Assembly: GCF_003019815.1 (NCBI RefSeq)
Contig: NZ_CP027773.1
Location: 2,367,001 to 2,431,000 of the forward strand
Length of the DNA: 64,000 nt
Source: Variovorax sp. PMC12
GTDB taxonomy: Bacteria > Pseudomonadota > Gammaproteobacteria > Burkholderiales > Burkholderiaceae_C
Direction of reading: 5' to 3'
The notes beneath the pieces are model-generated. The model had not been told where the DNA came from. It worked only from the letters and a program-made list of their open reading frames with translations, and made no database searches. The position numbers and the translations under genes are program-made. This document shows positions 26,850-35,477 of this stretch, in pieces (position 1 is the first letter of the stretch; every line of letters starts with the position of its first letter).

Positions 26850-28403
26850 TCAGCGGCGCAGAAAACTGCGCAAGCGAACGCCCGCCGCCGCCAGCACGCC
26901 GAAGTACACCACCACGGAAGCGGCGATCAGCGCGGCCAGCAGGCCGATGCGCAGCAGGCGCTGCGCGCGCAGGCCGACCCAGTCGAAATGCGCCGAGCCC
27001 CACGCCAGCAGCGCCGCCAGCACCAGCGTGCCCGCCAGCACCTGCAGCGCGAACTTGCCCCAGCCGGGTTCGGGCTTGTAGCTGCCGCGGCGGATCAAGC
27101 CGGCCAGCAGCCAGGCCGAATTGACCAGCGCCCCGATGGCGATGGTCAGCGTGAGCGCCGCGTGCTGCAGCACCGGCACCAGGAAGACGTTGAGCACCTG
27201 CGTCAGCACCAGCACGCCCACGGCGATGAGCATCGGCGTGCGCGTGTCGTGCTTGGCGTAGTAGCCGGGCGCGAGCACCTTCACGGCCACGATGCCCACG
27301 AGGCCGACGCCGTAGCCCATCAGCGCCAGGGTCGTGCGGCCCACGTCCTCGCCGGTGTAGGCGCCATTGTGGAAAAGCACCGCCACCAGGGGCCTGGCAA
27401 AAAGCAGCAACGCGATGGCGCAGGGCGCCGAAAGCATGACCACGAGGCGCAGGCCCCAGTCGAGCAGCGACGAATAGCGCGCATCGTCCTTGGCGGCACG
27501 GGCGCTGGAGAGCTGCGGCATCAGCACCACGCCGAGCGCGACGCCGAGCATGGCGGTGGGAAATTCCATCAGCCGGTCGGCATTGGTGATCCATGTCACG
27601 CTGCCCACCGCGAGGTGCGAGGCGATCTGCGTATTGATGAGCAGCGAGATCTGCGCCACGCTGACGCCCAGCAGCGCGGGCAGCATCAGCCTGAGCACCT
27701 TGCGCGTGTTCGGGTCGGTCCACGCGGTGCGCAGCGCCCGCAGGCTCACGCCGATGCGCGGCAGCAGCCCGAGCCTGCGCAGCGCCGGGATCTGCAGGGC
27801 CAGTTGCAGCACGCCCCCCACCAGCACGCCCACGCACTGCGCGTAGATCGGCTCCACGCCCCAGCGCCGGAAAAGCGGCGCGCCGATCACGATCGACAGG
27901 ATCAGCGCGATGTTCAGCAGCACCGGCGAAGCCGCCGGCACCGCGAACTTGCGCCAGGTATTGAGAATGCCCCCGGCCAGCGCCACCAGCGACATGAAGC
28001 CGATGTACGGGAACATCCAGCGCGTCATGACCACGGCCGAGTCGAAGCCCGGCAACCCGCTTGCCATCGCCCACACCATCAGGGGCGCACCGACCACGCC
28101 GGCCACGCAGACGATCAGCAGCGTCCAGGTCAGCAGGGTGGCGACATGGTCGATCAGCTGCCGCGCGCCTTCCTGGCCGTCTTCGGTCTTGCGCGCGGCC
28201 AGCACCGGCACGAAAGCCTGGCTGAAGGCGCCTTCGCCAAAGACGCGGCGAAACAGGTTGGGAATGCGGAAGGCGACGTTGAACGCGTCGGTCAGCGCGC
28301 TGACGCCGAATACCGAGGCGAAAAGCACGTCGCGCACAAGGCCCGTGATCCGCGAAGCGAGAGTCAGCAGGGAGACGGTGGAGGCGGATTTGAGCAGGGA
28401 CAC
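26850..28403 (-). CDS. murJ: Lipid II flippase MurJ (MviN)
   Basis: A 517-residue polytopic membrane protein with about 14 helices, which moves lipid II across the inner membrane for peptidoglycan synthesis. The family N terminus is SLLKSASTVSLLTLASRITG then LVRDVLFASVFG; later landmarks are FNVAFRIPNLFRRVFGEGAF, SQAFVPVLA, and the internal RLMEFPTAMLGVALGVVLMP. I chose GTG at 28403 so that the protein starts at the conserved MSLLKSA; an upstream ATG at 28517 would lie across the rpsT promoter. It is divergent from rpsT. Confidence 0.94.
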   Translation of the reverse strand: MSLLKSASTVSLLTLASRITGLVRDVLFASVFGVSALTDAFNVAFRIPNLFRRVFGEGAFSQAFVPVLAARKTEDGQEGARQLIDHVATLLTWTLLIVCVAGVVGAPLMVWAMASGLPGFDSAVVMTRWMFPYIGFMSLVALAGGILNTWRKFAVPAASPVLLNIALILSIVIGAPLFRRWGVEPIYAQCVGVLVGGVLQLALQIPALRRLGLLPRIGVSLRALRTAWTDPNTRKVLRLMLPALLGVSVAQISLLINTQIASHLAVGSVTWITNADRLMEFPTAMLGVALGVVLMPQLSSARAAKDDARYSSLLDWGLRLVVMLSAPCAIALLLFARPLVAVLFHNGAYTGEDVGRTTLALMGYGVGLVGIVAVKVLAPGYYAKHDTRTPMLIAVGVLVLTQVLNVFLVPVLQHAALTLTIAIGALVNSAWLLAGLIRRGSYKPEPGWGKFALQVLAGTLVLAALLAWGSAHFDWVGLRAQRLLRIGLLAALIAASVVVYFGVLAAAGVRLRSFLRR

Positions 28404-28458
28404 GGGGGCCGAGTTTAGGCCCCGCCGGCCGCCGGAACGGGCCGATTCGGGCGCGAAT

Positions 28459-28487
28459 TGGGCGAAAGGGCCAACCCGGCCTATAAT
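28459..28487 (+). promoter_or_regulatory. Promoter of rpsT
   Basis: TTGGGC (28459-28464), a 17-base spacer and a perfect TATAAT (28482-28487) precede the S20 gene by 46 bases. This is the best sigma-70-type promoter in the window. Confidence 0.8.
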
Positions 28488-28532
28488 GGAGGGCTTTGCT
28501 GCATCATCCTCAGACACCTAAGGAACTAAATC

Positions 28533-28847
28533 ATGGCATCCGCCAAGCCCAAGAAAAAGAACCCGCGCCTCGCCTCCGGCCGTAAGCGCGTCCGCCAGGA
28601 CACCAAGCTCAACGCTGCGAACACCTCGCTGCGCTCCAAATACCGTACCGCTGTCAAGAACGTCGAAAAGGCTGTTCTGGCTGGCGACAAGACCAAGGCA
28701 AGCGAACTGTTCGCGAAGGCCCAGAGCATCGTCGACACCGTCGCCGACAAGGGCATCTTCCACAAGAACAAGGCCGCCCGCGACAAGAGCCGCCTGTCGG
28801 CCAAGGTCAAGGCCCTCGCCCTGGCGCCTGAAAAGGCCGCCGCCTGA
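28533..28847 (+). CDS. rpsT: 30S ribosomal protein S20
   Basis: A 104-residue, strongly basic helical protein of the bS20 family. Its pattern is [58 protein letters not shown] and [16 protein letters not shown]. It is divergent from murJ, the usual proteobacterial arrangement. A strong promoter lies upstream, and two stem-loops, the second a UUCG-loop terminator, lie downstream. Confidence 0.97.
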
Positions 28848-28864
28848 CACCTGTCAGGCAAGCC

Positions 28865-28886
28865 CGGACCGGAATTCTCCGGTCCG
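28865..28886 (+). other. Perfect 9-bp stem-loop downstream of rpsT
   Basis: CGGACCGGA-ATTC-TCCGGTCCG is a perfect hairpin 18 bases after the rpsT stop. There is no T run after it, so it is probably an RNA 3'-end stabiliser or Rho-related structure rather than a terminator. The terminator follows at 28921. Confidence 0.5.
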
Positions 28887-28920
28887 CCGTTTGATCGGGG
28901 TGCGCTGCAGCAAAGTGTAA

Positions 28921-28944
28921 AAAACCGCCTTCGGGCGGTTTTTT
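28921..28944 (+). terminator. Intrinsic terminator of rpsT
   Basis: AAAACCGCC-TTCG-GGCGGTTTTTT is a perfect stem with a UUCG tetraloop and a six-T tail, about 75 bases after the S20 stop codon. Confidence 0.92.
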
Positions 28945-28972
28945 CATGCCTGATCGGCTCGCAAAAAAGAAA

Positions 28973-28993
28973 AAGGCCTGTCTGTCAGGCCTT
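28973..28993 (-). terminator. Intrinsic terminator overlapping the DUF3579 stop codon
   Basis: On the minus strand AAGGCCTGA-CAG-ACAGGCCTTTTTC forms a stem whose left arm contains the last codons and the TGA stop of the DUF3579 gene, followed by a T-rich tract. It is compact and oriented correctly for that gene. Confidence 0.75.
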
Positions 28994-29314
28994 CTTGGGG
29001 GGGATGGGTGTGTCGGGCACCAGGCAGGCCTCGGCGACCTGCAGGTCGTTGTCTTTCGCGAAGTTCACGCAGAAATCCCAGGCCATGGGCTCGGCATCGC
29101 GCAGCGCGCGGTTCACGACCACGCACTTCACGCCGTTGATGGTCGTCGGCACGCACCACGGGGAGTAGCTCAGGTAGCTGCCGGGAAAGGCGCCACCGGG
29201 GCGGAAGGAGCTCATCACGCCGGCAAGGCGCTCGGCCCAATCGCTCGGGCGAAAGGTCCGTCCATCCTTGGTGATGCCCTGGATGAAGATTTCTTTGGCT
29301 GTGGGGGAAATCAT
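28985..29314 (-). CDS. DUF3579-domain protein
   Basis: A 109-residue protein of unknown function. The N terminus EIFIQGITKDGRTFRPSDWAE and the phrase RLAGVMSSFRPGG then YLSYSPWCVPTTINGVKCVV match the DUF3579 family, which is largely restricted to beta-proteobacteria. The family commonly precedes argD/argF divergently, as here. The ATG at 29314 fits this N terminus; an in-frame ATG at 29398 would add a non-conserved leader. It has no membrane segment or signal peptide. A role linked to arginine synthesis is only positional inference. Confidence 0.85.
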   Translation of the reverse strand: MISPTAKEIFIQGITKDGRTFRPSDWAERLAGVMSSFRPGGAFPGSYLSYSPWCVPTTINGVKCVVVNRALRDAEPMAWDFCVNFAKDNDLQVAEACLVPDTPIPPKKA

Positions 29315-29442
29315 CGTTGAATGAGGCGCCCGAGCAGGTGCTGCGGTGCAACACGCAATTCTATCTGCGCCACTTTTTGCATCCTGAACATGGGGCATTG
29401 CTGTAATGCGGAATCCTCAACGAAGCCGTCAAACCGCACGCC

Positions 29443-29448
29443 TAGAAT
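29443..29448 (+). promoter_or_regulatory. Candidate -10 element for argDF
   Basis: CCTAGAATCC carries TAGAAT, 26 bases before the argD ATG. No good -35 is seen at 16-18 bases. No ARG-box-like pair was recognised in this 160-base gap. Confidence 0.3.
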
Positions 29449-29474
29449 CCGCGTTCCCTATCTGGAGAACCCGA

Positions 29475-30683
29475 ATGAGCGCTACCGCCCAGCCCACCTC
29501 GCCCCACGTCATGAACACCTACGGTCGCCTGCCGATCGCACTGTCGCACGGCCAGGGCTGCCGAGTCTGGGACACCACGGGCAAGGCCTACATCGACGGC
29601 CTCGGCGGCATTGCCGTCAACACCCTGGGCCACAACCACCCCGAGCTGGTGCCCGCCCTGCAGGACCAGCTGACCAAGCTGATCCACAGCTCCAACTACT
29701 ACCACGTGCCCGGCCAGGAACAGCTGGCCGCCAAGCTGACCGAACTGTCGGGCCTCACCAACGTCTTCTTCTGCTCCACCGGCCTCGAAGCCAACGAAGC
29801 CGCCCTGAAGCTGGCCCGCAAGTACGGCCACGACAAGGGCATCGAGCGCCCCGAGATCGTCGTCTACGAAGCCGCCTTCCACGGCCGCAGCATCGCCACG
29901 CTGTCGGCCACCGGCAACCCCAAGGTGCAGGCCGGCTTCGGCCCGCTGGTCGAGGGCTTCATCCGCGTGCCGCTGAACGACATCGAGGCGCTGAAGAAGG
30001 CCACCGAGGGCAACCCGAACGTGGTCGCCGTGTTCTTCGAGACCATCCAGGGCGAAGGCGGCATCCACCCGATGCGCTGGGAATACCTCAAGCAGGTGCG
30101 CGCGCTGTGCGACGAGCGCGACTGGCTCATGATGATCGACGAAGTGCAGTGCGGCATGGGCCGCACCGGCAAGTGGTTCGCCCACCAGTGGGCGGGCATC
30201 AAGCCCGACGTGATGCCGCTGGCCAAGGGCCTGGGTTCGGGCGTGCCGATCGGCGCCGTGGTGGCCGGCCCCAAGGCCGCCGGCATCTTCGCCCCCGGCA
30301 ACCACGGCACCACCTTCGGCGGCAACCCGCTGGCCATGCGCGCCGGCGTCGAGACCATCCGCATCATGGAAGAGCACAAGCTGCTCGAGAACGCCGCCAC
30401 CGTGGGCGCCCACCTGAAGGCCGCGCTGGAGCGCGAGATCGGCGGCCTGCCGGGCGTGAAGGAAGTGCGCGGCCAGGGCCTGATGCTGGGCATCGAGCTC
30501 GACCGCCCCTGCGGCGTGATCCTGAACCGCGCCTGCGACGCCGGCCTGCTGCTGAGCGTGACGGCCGACAAGGTGATCCGCCTCGTTCCGCCGCTCATCC
30601 TGACCATCGCCGAGGCCGACGAGATCGTCGCCATCCTCGCGCCCATCGTCAAAGCCTTCCTGTCGGAGCCCGCACCCCAATGA
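29475..30683 (+). CDS. argD: Acetylornithine aminotransferase
   Basis: A 402-residue class III PLP aminotransferase that converts N-acetylglutamate semialdehyde to N-acetylornithine. Visible elements are SHGQGCRVWDTTGKAYIDGL, NVFFCSTGLEANEAALKLAR, the Asp in MMIDEVQCGMGRTGKWFAHQ, and the PLP Lys in LAKGLGSGVPIGAVVAG, with GNHGTTFGGNPLA following. ArgD enzymes can also serve succinyldiaminopimelate in lysine synthesis. The ATG at 29475 fits the usual N terminus. It overlaps argF by four bases. Confidence 0.95.
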   Translation: MSATAQPTSPHVMNTYGRLPIALSHGQGCRVWDTTGKAYIDGLGGIAVNTLGHNHPELVPALQDQLTKLIHSSNYYHVPGQEQLAAKLTELSGLTNVFFCSTGLEANEAALKLARKYGHDKGIERPEIVVYEAAFHGRSIATLSATGNPKVQAGFGPLVEGFIRVPLNDIEALKKATEGNPNVVAVFFETIQGEGGIHPMRWEYLKQVRALCDERDWLMMIDEVQCGMGRTGKWFAHQWAGIKPDVMPLAKGLGSGVPIGAVVAGPKAAGIFAPGNHGTTFGGNPLAMRAGVETIRIMEEHKLLENAATVGAHLKAALEREIGGLPGVKEVRGQGLMLGIELDRPCGVILNRACDAGLLLSVTADKVIRLVPPLILTIAEADEIVAILAPIVKAFLSEPAPQ

Positions 30684-31615
30684 CGACCGCCACCGCGAAC
30701 ACGAACATCCGGCACTACCTGCAGTTCGCCGACTTCACGGCCGACGAATACGCCTACCTCTTCGACCGCATGGCGGTCATCAAGAAGAAGTTCAAGACCT
30801 ACGAGAAGCACCAGCCGCTGGTCGACCGCACGATGGCCATGATCTTCGAGAAGGCCAGCACGCGCACCCGCGTGAGCTTCGAGGCCGGCATGTACCAGCT
30901 CGGCGGCAGCGTGGTCCACCTGACCACCGGCGACAGCCAGCTCGGCCGCGCCGAGCCCATCGAGGACAGCGCCAAGGTCATCAGCCGCATGGTCGACATC
31001 GTGATGATCCGCACCTACGAGCAGACCAAGATCGACGCCTTCGCGGCGCACTCGCGCGTGCCGGTCATCAACGGCCTGACCAACGAGTTCCACCCCTGCC
31101 AGATCCTGGCGGACATCTTCACGTACATCGAGCACCGAGGCTCCATCCAGGGCAAGACCGTGGCGTGGGTCGGCGACGGCAACAACATGGCCAACACCTG
31201 GCTGCAGGCGGCCGAGATCCTGGGCTTCACGGTGCACGTGAGCACGCCCAGCGGCTACGAGGTCGACCAGTCGATCGCCGGCATCCGCTCGGGCGACAGC
31301 TACAAGGTCTTCAAGGACCCGATGGAAGCCTGCCGCGGCGCCGACCTCGTCACCACCGACGTCTGGACCAGCATGGGCTACGAAGCCGAGAACGAAGCCC
31401 GCCGCAAGGCCTTCGCCGACTGGTGCGTCGACGAGGACATGATGCGCGCCGCCCAGCCCGACGCGCTCTTCATGCACTGCCTGCCCGCCCACCGCGGCGA
31501 GGAAGTGCAGGCCGAAGTCATCGACGGCCCGCAGTCGGTGGTGTGGGACGAGGCGGAGAACCGCCTTCATGCCCAGAAGGCGCTGATGGAGTTCCTGCTG
31601 CTCGGCAGGCTCTGA
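30680..31615 (+). CDS. argF: Ornithine carbamoyltransferase
   Basis: A 311-residue transcarbamylase that makes citrulline from ornithine and carbamoyl phosphate. The carbamoyl-phosphate loop is EKASTRTRVSFEAGM, followed by HPCQILAD, VAWVGDGNNMANTW, and the ornithine-side HCLPAHRGEEV. The length matches anabolic ArgF. The ATG at 30680 overlaps the argD TGA, so the two are translationally coupled. Confidence 0.96.
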   Translation: MTTATANTNIRHYLQFADFTADEYAYLFDRMAVIKKKFKTYEKHQPLVDRTMAMIFEKASTRTRVSFEAGMYQLGGSVVHLTTGDSQLGRAEPIEDSAKVISRMVDIVMIRTYEQTKIDAFAAHSRVPVINGLTNEFHPCQILADIFTYIEHRGSIQGKTVAWVGDGNNMANTWLQAAEILGFTVHVSTPSGYEVDQSIAGIRSGDSYKVFKDPMEACRGADLVTTDVWTSMGYEAENEARRKAFADWCVDEDMMRAAQPDALFMHCLPAHRGEEVQAEVIDGPQSVVWDEAENRLHAQKALMEFLLLGRL

Positions 31616-31643
31616 GAAGCTTTCGATCCGCCGGGGCCCGCGC

Positions 31644-32201
31644 ATGGAGCTGATGACCCGCTACCTTCCGCGCTACCAGTTCGCGGAAGAACACAGCCTC
31701 CACGTGCCGGCCTCGCCTGCTCGCGTGCTCGACATGGCGGCCCGGCCCGATGTGGTCGACGACCCGGTCGCCCGCCGCCTGATCTCTCTGCGCGAGTTGC
31801 CGAACCGGCTGGCCGGGCGCCTGGGCTTCGCGTCGGCGCTGCAGAACCGGCCGGCATTCAGCCTCGGCGAATTCACCCAGCTCGGCCGAGACGGCGAACG
31901 CGAACTCGCTTTCGGCCTCGCGGGCCGCTTCTGGCGGTCGGACTACGGACTGGTCCCGCTCGCCGATGCCCGCGCCTTCGCCGCGCTCGACGCCACGGGC
32001 ATTGCCAAGCTGGTGCTCAATTTCACCGCCCAGCCCGAGGGCCAGGGCACGCGCCTGACCACCCGCACCCGCGTCTGGTGCGGCGACGATGCGGCACGCC
32101 GCCGCTTCACCCCCTACTGGCTGCTGATCCGGCCCGCGAGCGGGCTGATCCGTCGCCGCCTGCTGAGGCGCGTGCACGACGCCGCCCTTCTTGCCCCATG
32201 A
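31644..32201 (+). CDS. SRPBCC-like conserved protein of unknown function
   Basis: A 185-residue soluble protein. The pattern MTRYLPRYQFAEEHSLHVPA (with a ligand-binding-cup style beginning), GLAGRFWRSDYGLVPLADAR, and TRVWCGDDAARRRFTPYWLL then IRPASGLIRRRLLRRVHD is typical of SRPBCC/START-like conserved hypotheticals. No ligand is known. It follows argF by 28 bases and overlaps the YkgJ-type gene by four bases (ATGA), so all four plus strand genes may be one transcript. Confidence 0.7.
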   Translation: MELMTRYLPRYQFAEEHSLHVPASPARVLDMAARPDVVDDPVARRLISLRELPNRLAGRLGFASALQNRPAFSLGEFTQLGRDGERELAFGLAGRFWRSDYGLVPLADARAFAALDATGIAKLVLNFTAQPEGQGTRLTTRTRVWCGDDAARRRFTPYWLLIRPASGLIRRRLLRRVHDAALLAP

Positions 32202-32512
32202 ACCCCTGCCAGCAATGCGGCGCCTGCTGCGCCAGCTACCGCGTCGACTTCAGCGTGCACGAACTCGACGACAACGGCGGCAGGGTGCCGTCCGGCCTTG
32301 CCGTCGAGGTGAACAACAGCCTCTGCCGCATGCGCGGCACCGATCACACGCCGATGCGCTGCGCCGCCCTCACCGGCAAGATCGGCGAATCCGTGAGCTG
32401 CGGCATCTACGAATGGCGGCCCAATCCGTGCCACGAGCTGCAATCGGGCAGCGACGCCTGCGAGCGCGCGCGGGCCCGCCACGGGCTGCCGGCGCTGCCG
32501 TCGCCGCACTGA
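32198..32512 (+). CDS. YkgJ-family cysteine-cluster protein
   Basis: A 104-residue protein with the conserved cysteine pattern MNPCQQCGACCASYRVDFS, CRMRGTDHTPMRC, SCGIYEWRPNPCHEL and a last Cys in SDACERARARHG. This CxxCxxCC family (YkgJ/UPF0153) likely binds a zinc or iron-sulfur centre; its role is unknown. The ATG at 32198 overlaps the preceding stop. It is followed by a 78-base gap containing an operator-like dyad in front of kynB. Confidence 0.87.
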   Translation: MNPCQQCGACCASYRVDFSVHELDDNGGRVPSGLAVEVNNSLCRMRGTDHTPMRCAALTGKIGESVSCGIYEWRPNPCHELQSGSDACERARARHGLPALPSPH

Positions 32513-32537
32513 GCCTGCGCTTCAACTCGTCACGCAG

Positions 32538-32559
32538 GGTGTTGGAAATAACCGACACC
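32538..32559 (+). promoter_or_regulatory. Operator-like 22-bp dyad upstream of kynBUA
   Basis: GGTGTTGG-AAATAA-CCGACACC: eight-base arms with one mismatch around an AT-rich centre, 32 bases before the kynB ATG. It is the most regular element in the gap and a good candidate for the regulator of tryptophan catabolism (in other proteobacteria the Lrp-type KynR). No regulator gene is adjacent here. Confidence 0.5.
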
Positions 32560-32590
32560 ACGACCCCTCGCCCGGCGCTAACTTCGCGCC

Positions 32591-33241
32591 ATGGCTCCAT
32601 CACATCAGCATCGCATCTGGGACATTTCGCCGCCCGTGCATGAAGGCGCGCCGGTCTTTCCCGGCGACACGCCCTACCAACAGCGCTGGGCCGCGACCAT
32701 CTCGCCCGGCTGCCCGGTGAACGTCAGCGAGATCAAGCTCTCGCCCCACGTCGGCGCGCACGCCGACGCCCCGCTGCACTACGACCCCGAGGGCCAGGCC
32801 ATCGGCAACGTCGACCTCACGCCCTTCCTCGGCCCCTGCCGCGTGATCCATGCGATCGACAAGGGCCCTCTGATCGAGTGGGAGCACATCGCACACGCCA
32901 TCGACAGCCACCTGCCCCAGCGCGTGCTGGTGCGCACCTACGACAGCATGCCGGTCGGCCACTGGGACCCGCAGCTCGCGGCCTATGCGCCCGCCACCGT
33001 CGAGCGCCTCGCGGCCATGGGCGTGAAGCTCATCGGCATCGACACCGCCAGCATCGACCCGGCCGACAGCAAGACGCTGGAGAGCCACCAACGCATCCGC
33101 CGCCTCGACCTGCGCGTGCTCGAGAACCTCGTGCTCGACGACGTGCCCGAAGGCGACTACGAACTCATCGCGCTGCCGCTGAAGCTGGTCAGCGCCGATG
33201 CCTCCCCCGTTCGCGCCGTGCTGCGCGAACTTCCCCGCTGA
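32591..33241 (+). CDS. kynB: Kynurenine formamidase
   Basis: A 216-residue cyclase-family hydrolase that converts N-formylkynurenine to kynurenine, step two of tryptophan breakdown to anthranilate. The metal-binding HxGxHxD motif is seen in LSPHVGAHADAPLHYDP near residue 53, with PVFPGDTPYQQRW upstream and GIDTASIDPADSKTLESHQ downstream. The length is typical of bacterial KynB. It is the first gene of kynBUA, and lies 32 bases after an operator-like dyad. Confidence 0.95.
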   Translation: MAPSHQHRIWDISPPVHEGAPVFPGDTPYQQRWAATISPGCPVNVSEIKLSPHVGAHADAPLHYDPEGQAIGNVDLTPFLGPCRVIHAIDKGPLIEWEHIAHAIDSHLPQRVLVRTYDSMPVGHWDPQLAAYAPATVERLAAMGVKLIGIDTASIDPADSKTLESHQRIRRLDLRVLENLVLDDVPEGDYELIALPLKLVSADASPVRAVLRELPR

Positions 33242-33251
33242 AACCTCCACC

Positions 33252-34529
33252 ATGACGACACTTGCAGACTGCCGCGCGCTCGACGCGCAAGACCCGCTGC
33301 GCGCCCTGCGCGACCAATTCATCGTGCCCGAGGGCGTGCTCTACCTCGACGGCAACTCGCTCGGCGTGATGCCCAAGGCCGCGCCCGCGCGCATCGCCGA
33401 AGTCGTGACCAAGGAATGGGGCGAAGGCCTCATCCGCTCCTGGAACACCGCGAGCTGGTTCGACCTGCCGCAGCGCCTGGGCGACAAGGTGGCCCGCCTG
33501 ATCGGCGCCGCGCCCGGCGAAGTGGTGTGCACCGACAGCACCTCGGTCAACCTCTACAAGGTGCTGTTCGCTGCCCTGTCGCAGCAGAAGGACAGCGGCC
33601 GCAAGCTGGTGGTGAGCGAGCGCAGCAACTTCCCGACCGACCTCTATATTGCCGAGTCGCTGTGCCGTGAGCGCGGCTTCACGCTCAAGCTGATCGACGC
33701 AAGCGAATTGCCCGGCGTGCTGACCGACGAAGTGGCCGTGCTGATGCTCACGCACGTCAACTACCGCACCGGTGCCATGCACGACATGAAGGCCGTCACC
33801 GCCGCCGCGCATGCGGTGGGCGCGCTCACAGTGTGGGACCTCGCGCACAGCGCGGGCGCCGTGCCGGTTGCACTGAACGACAGCAACGCCGACTACGCCA
33901 TCGGCTGCGGCTACAAGTACCTCAACGGTGGCCCCGGCGCGCCGGCCTTCGCCTGGGTGCACACGAAGCACGCGGGCGCATTCGAGCAGCCGCTGTCCGG
34001 CTGGTGGGGCCACGCGGCGCCCTTCGAGTTCACGCCGCACTACCGCCCTGCCCCGGGCGTGGGCCGCTACCTGTGCGGCACGCAGCCGATCATCGCGCTG
34101 GCCGGGCTCGAATGCGGGCTCGACACCGTGCTCGCCGCCGAGTCGTTCAACGGCGACCACGGCGCGATGGCCGCGCTGCGCACCAAGTCGCTCGCGCTGA
34201 CCGACATGTTCATCAGGCTGGTCGAGGAACGCTGCGCCGGCCACGGCCTCTCGCTGGTCACGCCGCGCGACCATGCACGGCGCGGCTCGCAGGTCTGCCT
34301 CAGTCGCGAGGAAGGCGCCTACGCCATCGTGCAGGCACTCATCGCGCGCGGCGTGATCGGCGACTACCGCGCCGGCGACTCGCAGATGCCCGACATCCTG
34401 CGCTTCGGCTTCACGCCGCTGTACATCGGCTTCGAGGACGTGTGGGACTCGGTCGAGCATCTGGTGCAGGTGCTCGAGACCGGCGAGTGGCGACGCCCCG
34501 AATTCAACCGCAAGAACGCAGTGACATGA
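33252..34529 (+). CDS. kynU: Kynureninase
   Basis: A 425-residue PLP enzyme that cleaves kynurenine to anthranilate and alanine. Landmarks are YLDGNSLGVMPKAAPARIAE, SWNTASWFDLPQRLGDKVAR, VLMLTHVNYRTGAMHDM, VWDLAHSAGAVPVALN, and the PLP lysine in IGCGYKYLNGGPGAPAF. The length fits. The ATG at 33252 has conserved sequence immediately after it. Its stop overlaps the kynA ATG by four bases. Confidence 0.96.
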   Translation: MTTLADCRALDAQDPLRALRDQFIVPEGVLYLDGNSLGVMPKAAPARIAEVVTKEWGEGLIRSWNTASWFDLPQRLGDKVARLIGAAPGEVVCTDSTSVNLYKVLFAALSQQKDSGRKLVVSERSNFPTDLYIAESLCRERGFTLKLIDASELPGVLTDEVAVLMLTHVNYRTGAMHDMKAVTAAAHAVGALTVWDLAHSAGAVPVALNDSNADYAIGCGYKYLNGGPGAPAFAWVHTKHAGAFEQPLSGWWGHAAPFEFTPHYRPAPGVGRYLCGTQPIIALAGLECGLDTVLAAESFNGDHGAMAALRTKSLALTDMFIRLVEERCAGHGLSLVTPRDHARRGSQVCLSREEGAYAIVQALIARGVIGDYRAGDSQMPDILRFGFTPLYIGFEDVWDSVEHLVQVLETGEWRRPEFNRKNAVT

Positions 34530-35374
34530 GCACCGAACACAGCCCCGAGCGCATCGTCCACGAAGAAAAGGCGCAGCTGGACTTCAGCAAGTCCATGAGC
34601 TACGGCGACTACCTGCACCTCGACGAGATCCTCAACGCGCAGCATCCGCTCTCGCCCGCGCACGACGAGATGCTGTTCATCGTGCAGCACCAGACCAGCG
34701 AGCTCTGGATGAAGCTCATGCTGCACGAGCTGCGCGCCGCCACCGCCTGCATCGCGGAAGAAAAACTGGCCGACGCCTTCAAGATGCTGGCCCGCGTGAG
34801 CCGCATCATGGAACAGCTGGTGAGCGCGTGGACCGTGCTCTCGACCATGACGCCGCCCGAATACACGGCGATGCGCCCCTACCTCGCCAACTCCAGCGGC
34901 TTCCAGAGCGCCCAGTACCGCTGCATCGAGTTCGCGCTCGGCAACAAGAACGCCGCCATGCTCAAGCCGCACGCGCACCGCGCCGACCTGCTCGCGCAGG
35001 TGGACGCGGCCTACCGCGCGCCTTCGCTGTACGACGAGTCGCTGCGCCTGCTCGCGCGCCACGGCCTGCCCGTGCCCGCCGACCGGCTGGAGCGCGACTG
35101 GACGCAGCCCTACGAAATGAGCGACGGCGTGGAGGCGGCATGGCTCACCGTCTACCGCAATCCGCACGACCACTGGGACCTGTACCAGCTCGGCGAGAAG
35201 CTCACCGACCTCGAAGACGCATTCCGCCTCTGGCGCTTCCGCCATGTGACGACGGTCGAGCGCGTGATCGGCTTCAAGCGCGGCACCGGCGGCACCGGCG
35301 GCGTGAGCTACCTGCGCAAGATGCTCGACGTGGTGCTGTTCCCGGAGATCTGGAAGCTGCGCACGGACCTCTAG
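34526..35374 (+). CDS. kynA: Tryptophan 2,3-dioxygenase
   Basis: A 282-residue haem dioxygenase that opens the indole ring of L-tryptophan to N-formylkynurenine. Substrate- and haem-binding segments are SYGDYLHLDEILNAQHPLSP, MLFIVQHQTSELWMKLMLHE, and the proximal His in LWRFRHVTTVERVIGFKRG followed by TGGTGGVSYL. The length matches bacterial TDO. It is the last gene of kynBUA; the order B-U-A means the first pathway step is encoded last. No downstream anthranilate genes are present. Confidence 0.96.
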   Translation: MSTEHSPERIVHEEKAQLDFSKSMSYGDYLHLDEILNAQHPLSPAHDEMLFIVQHQTSELWMKLMLHELRAATACIAEEKLADAFKMLARVSRIMEQLVSAWTVLSTMTPPEYTAMRPYLANSSGFQSAQYRCIEFALGNKNAAMLKPHAHRADLLAQVDAAYRAPSLYDESLRLLARHGLPVPADRLERDWTQPYEMSDGVEAAWLTVYRNPHDHWDLYQLGEKLTDLEDAFRLWRFRHVTTVERVIGFKRGTGGTGGVSYLRKMLDVVLFPEIWKLRTDL

Positions 35375-35477
35375 ATCTGCAGCCTCGCCGTGCAAACGCC
35401 CTCATGAGGCTGGGGTGGTCCGGATTGTTCCTTCGGCGCAACGCGCTACAGTTTTGGAAACAACGGAGGCCACCGCC

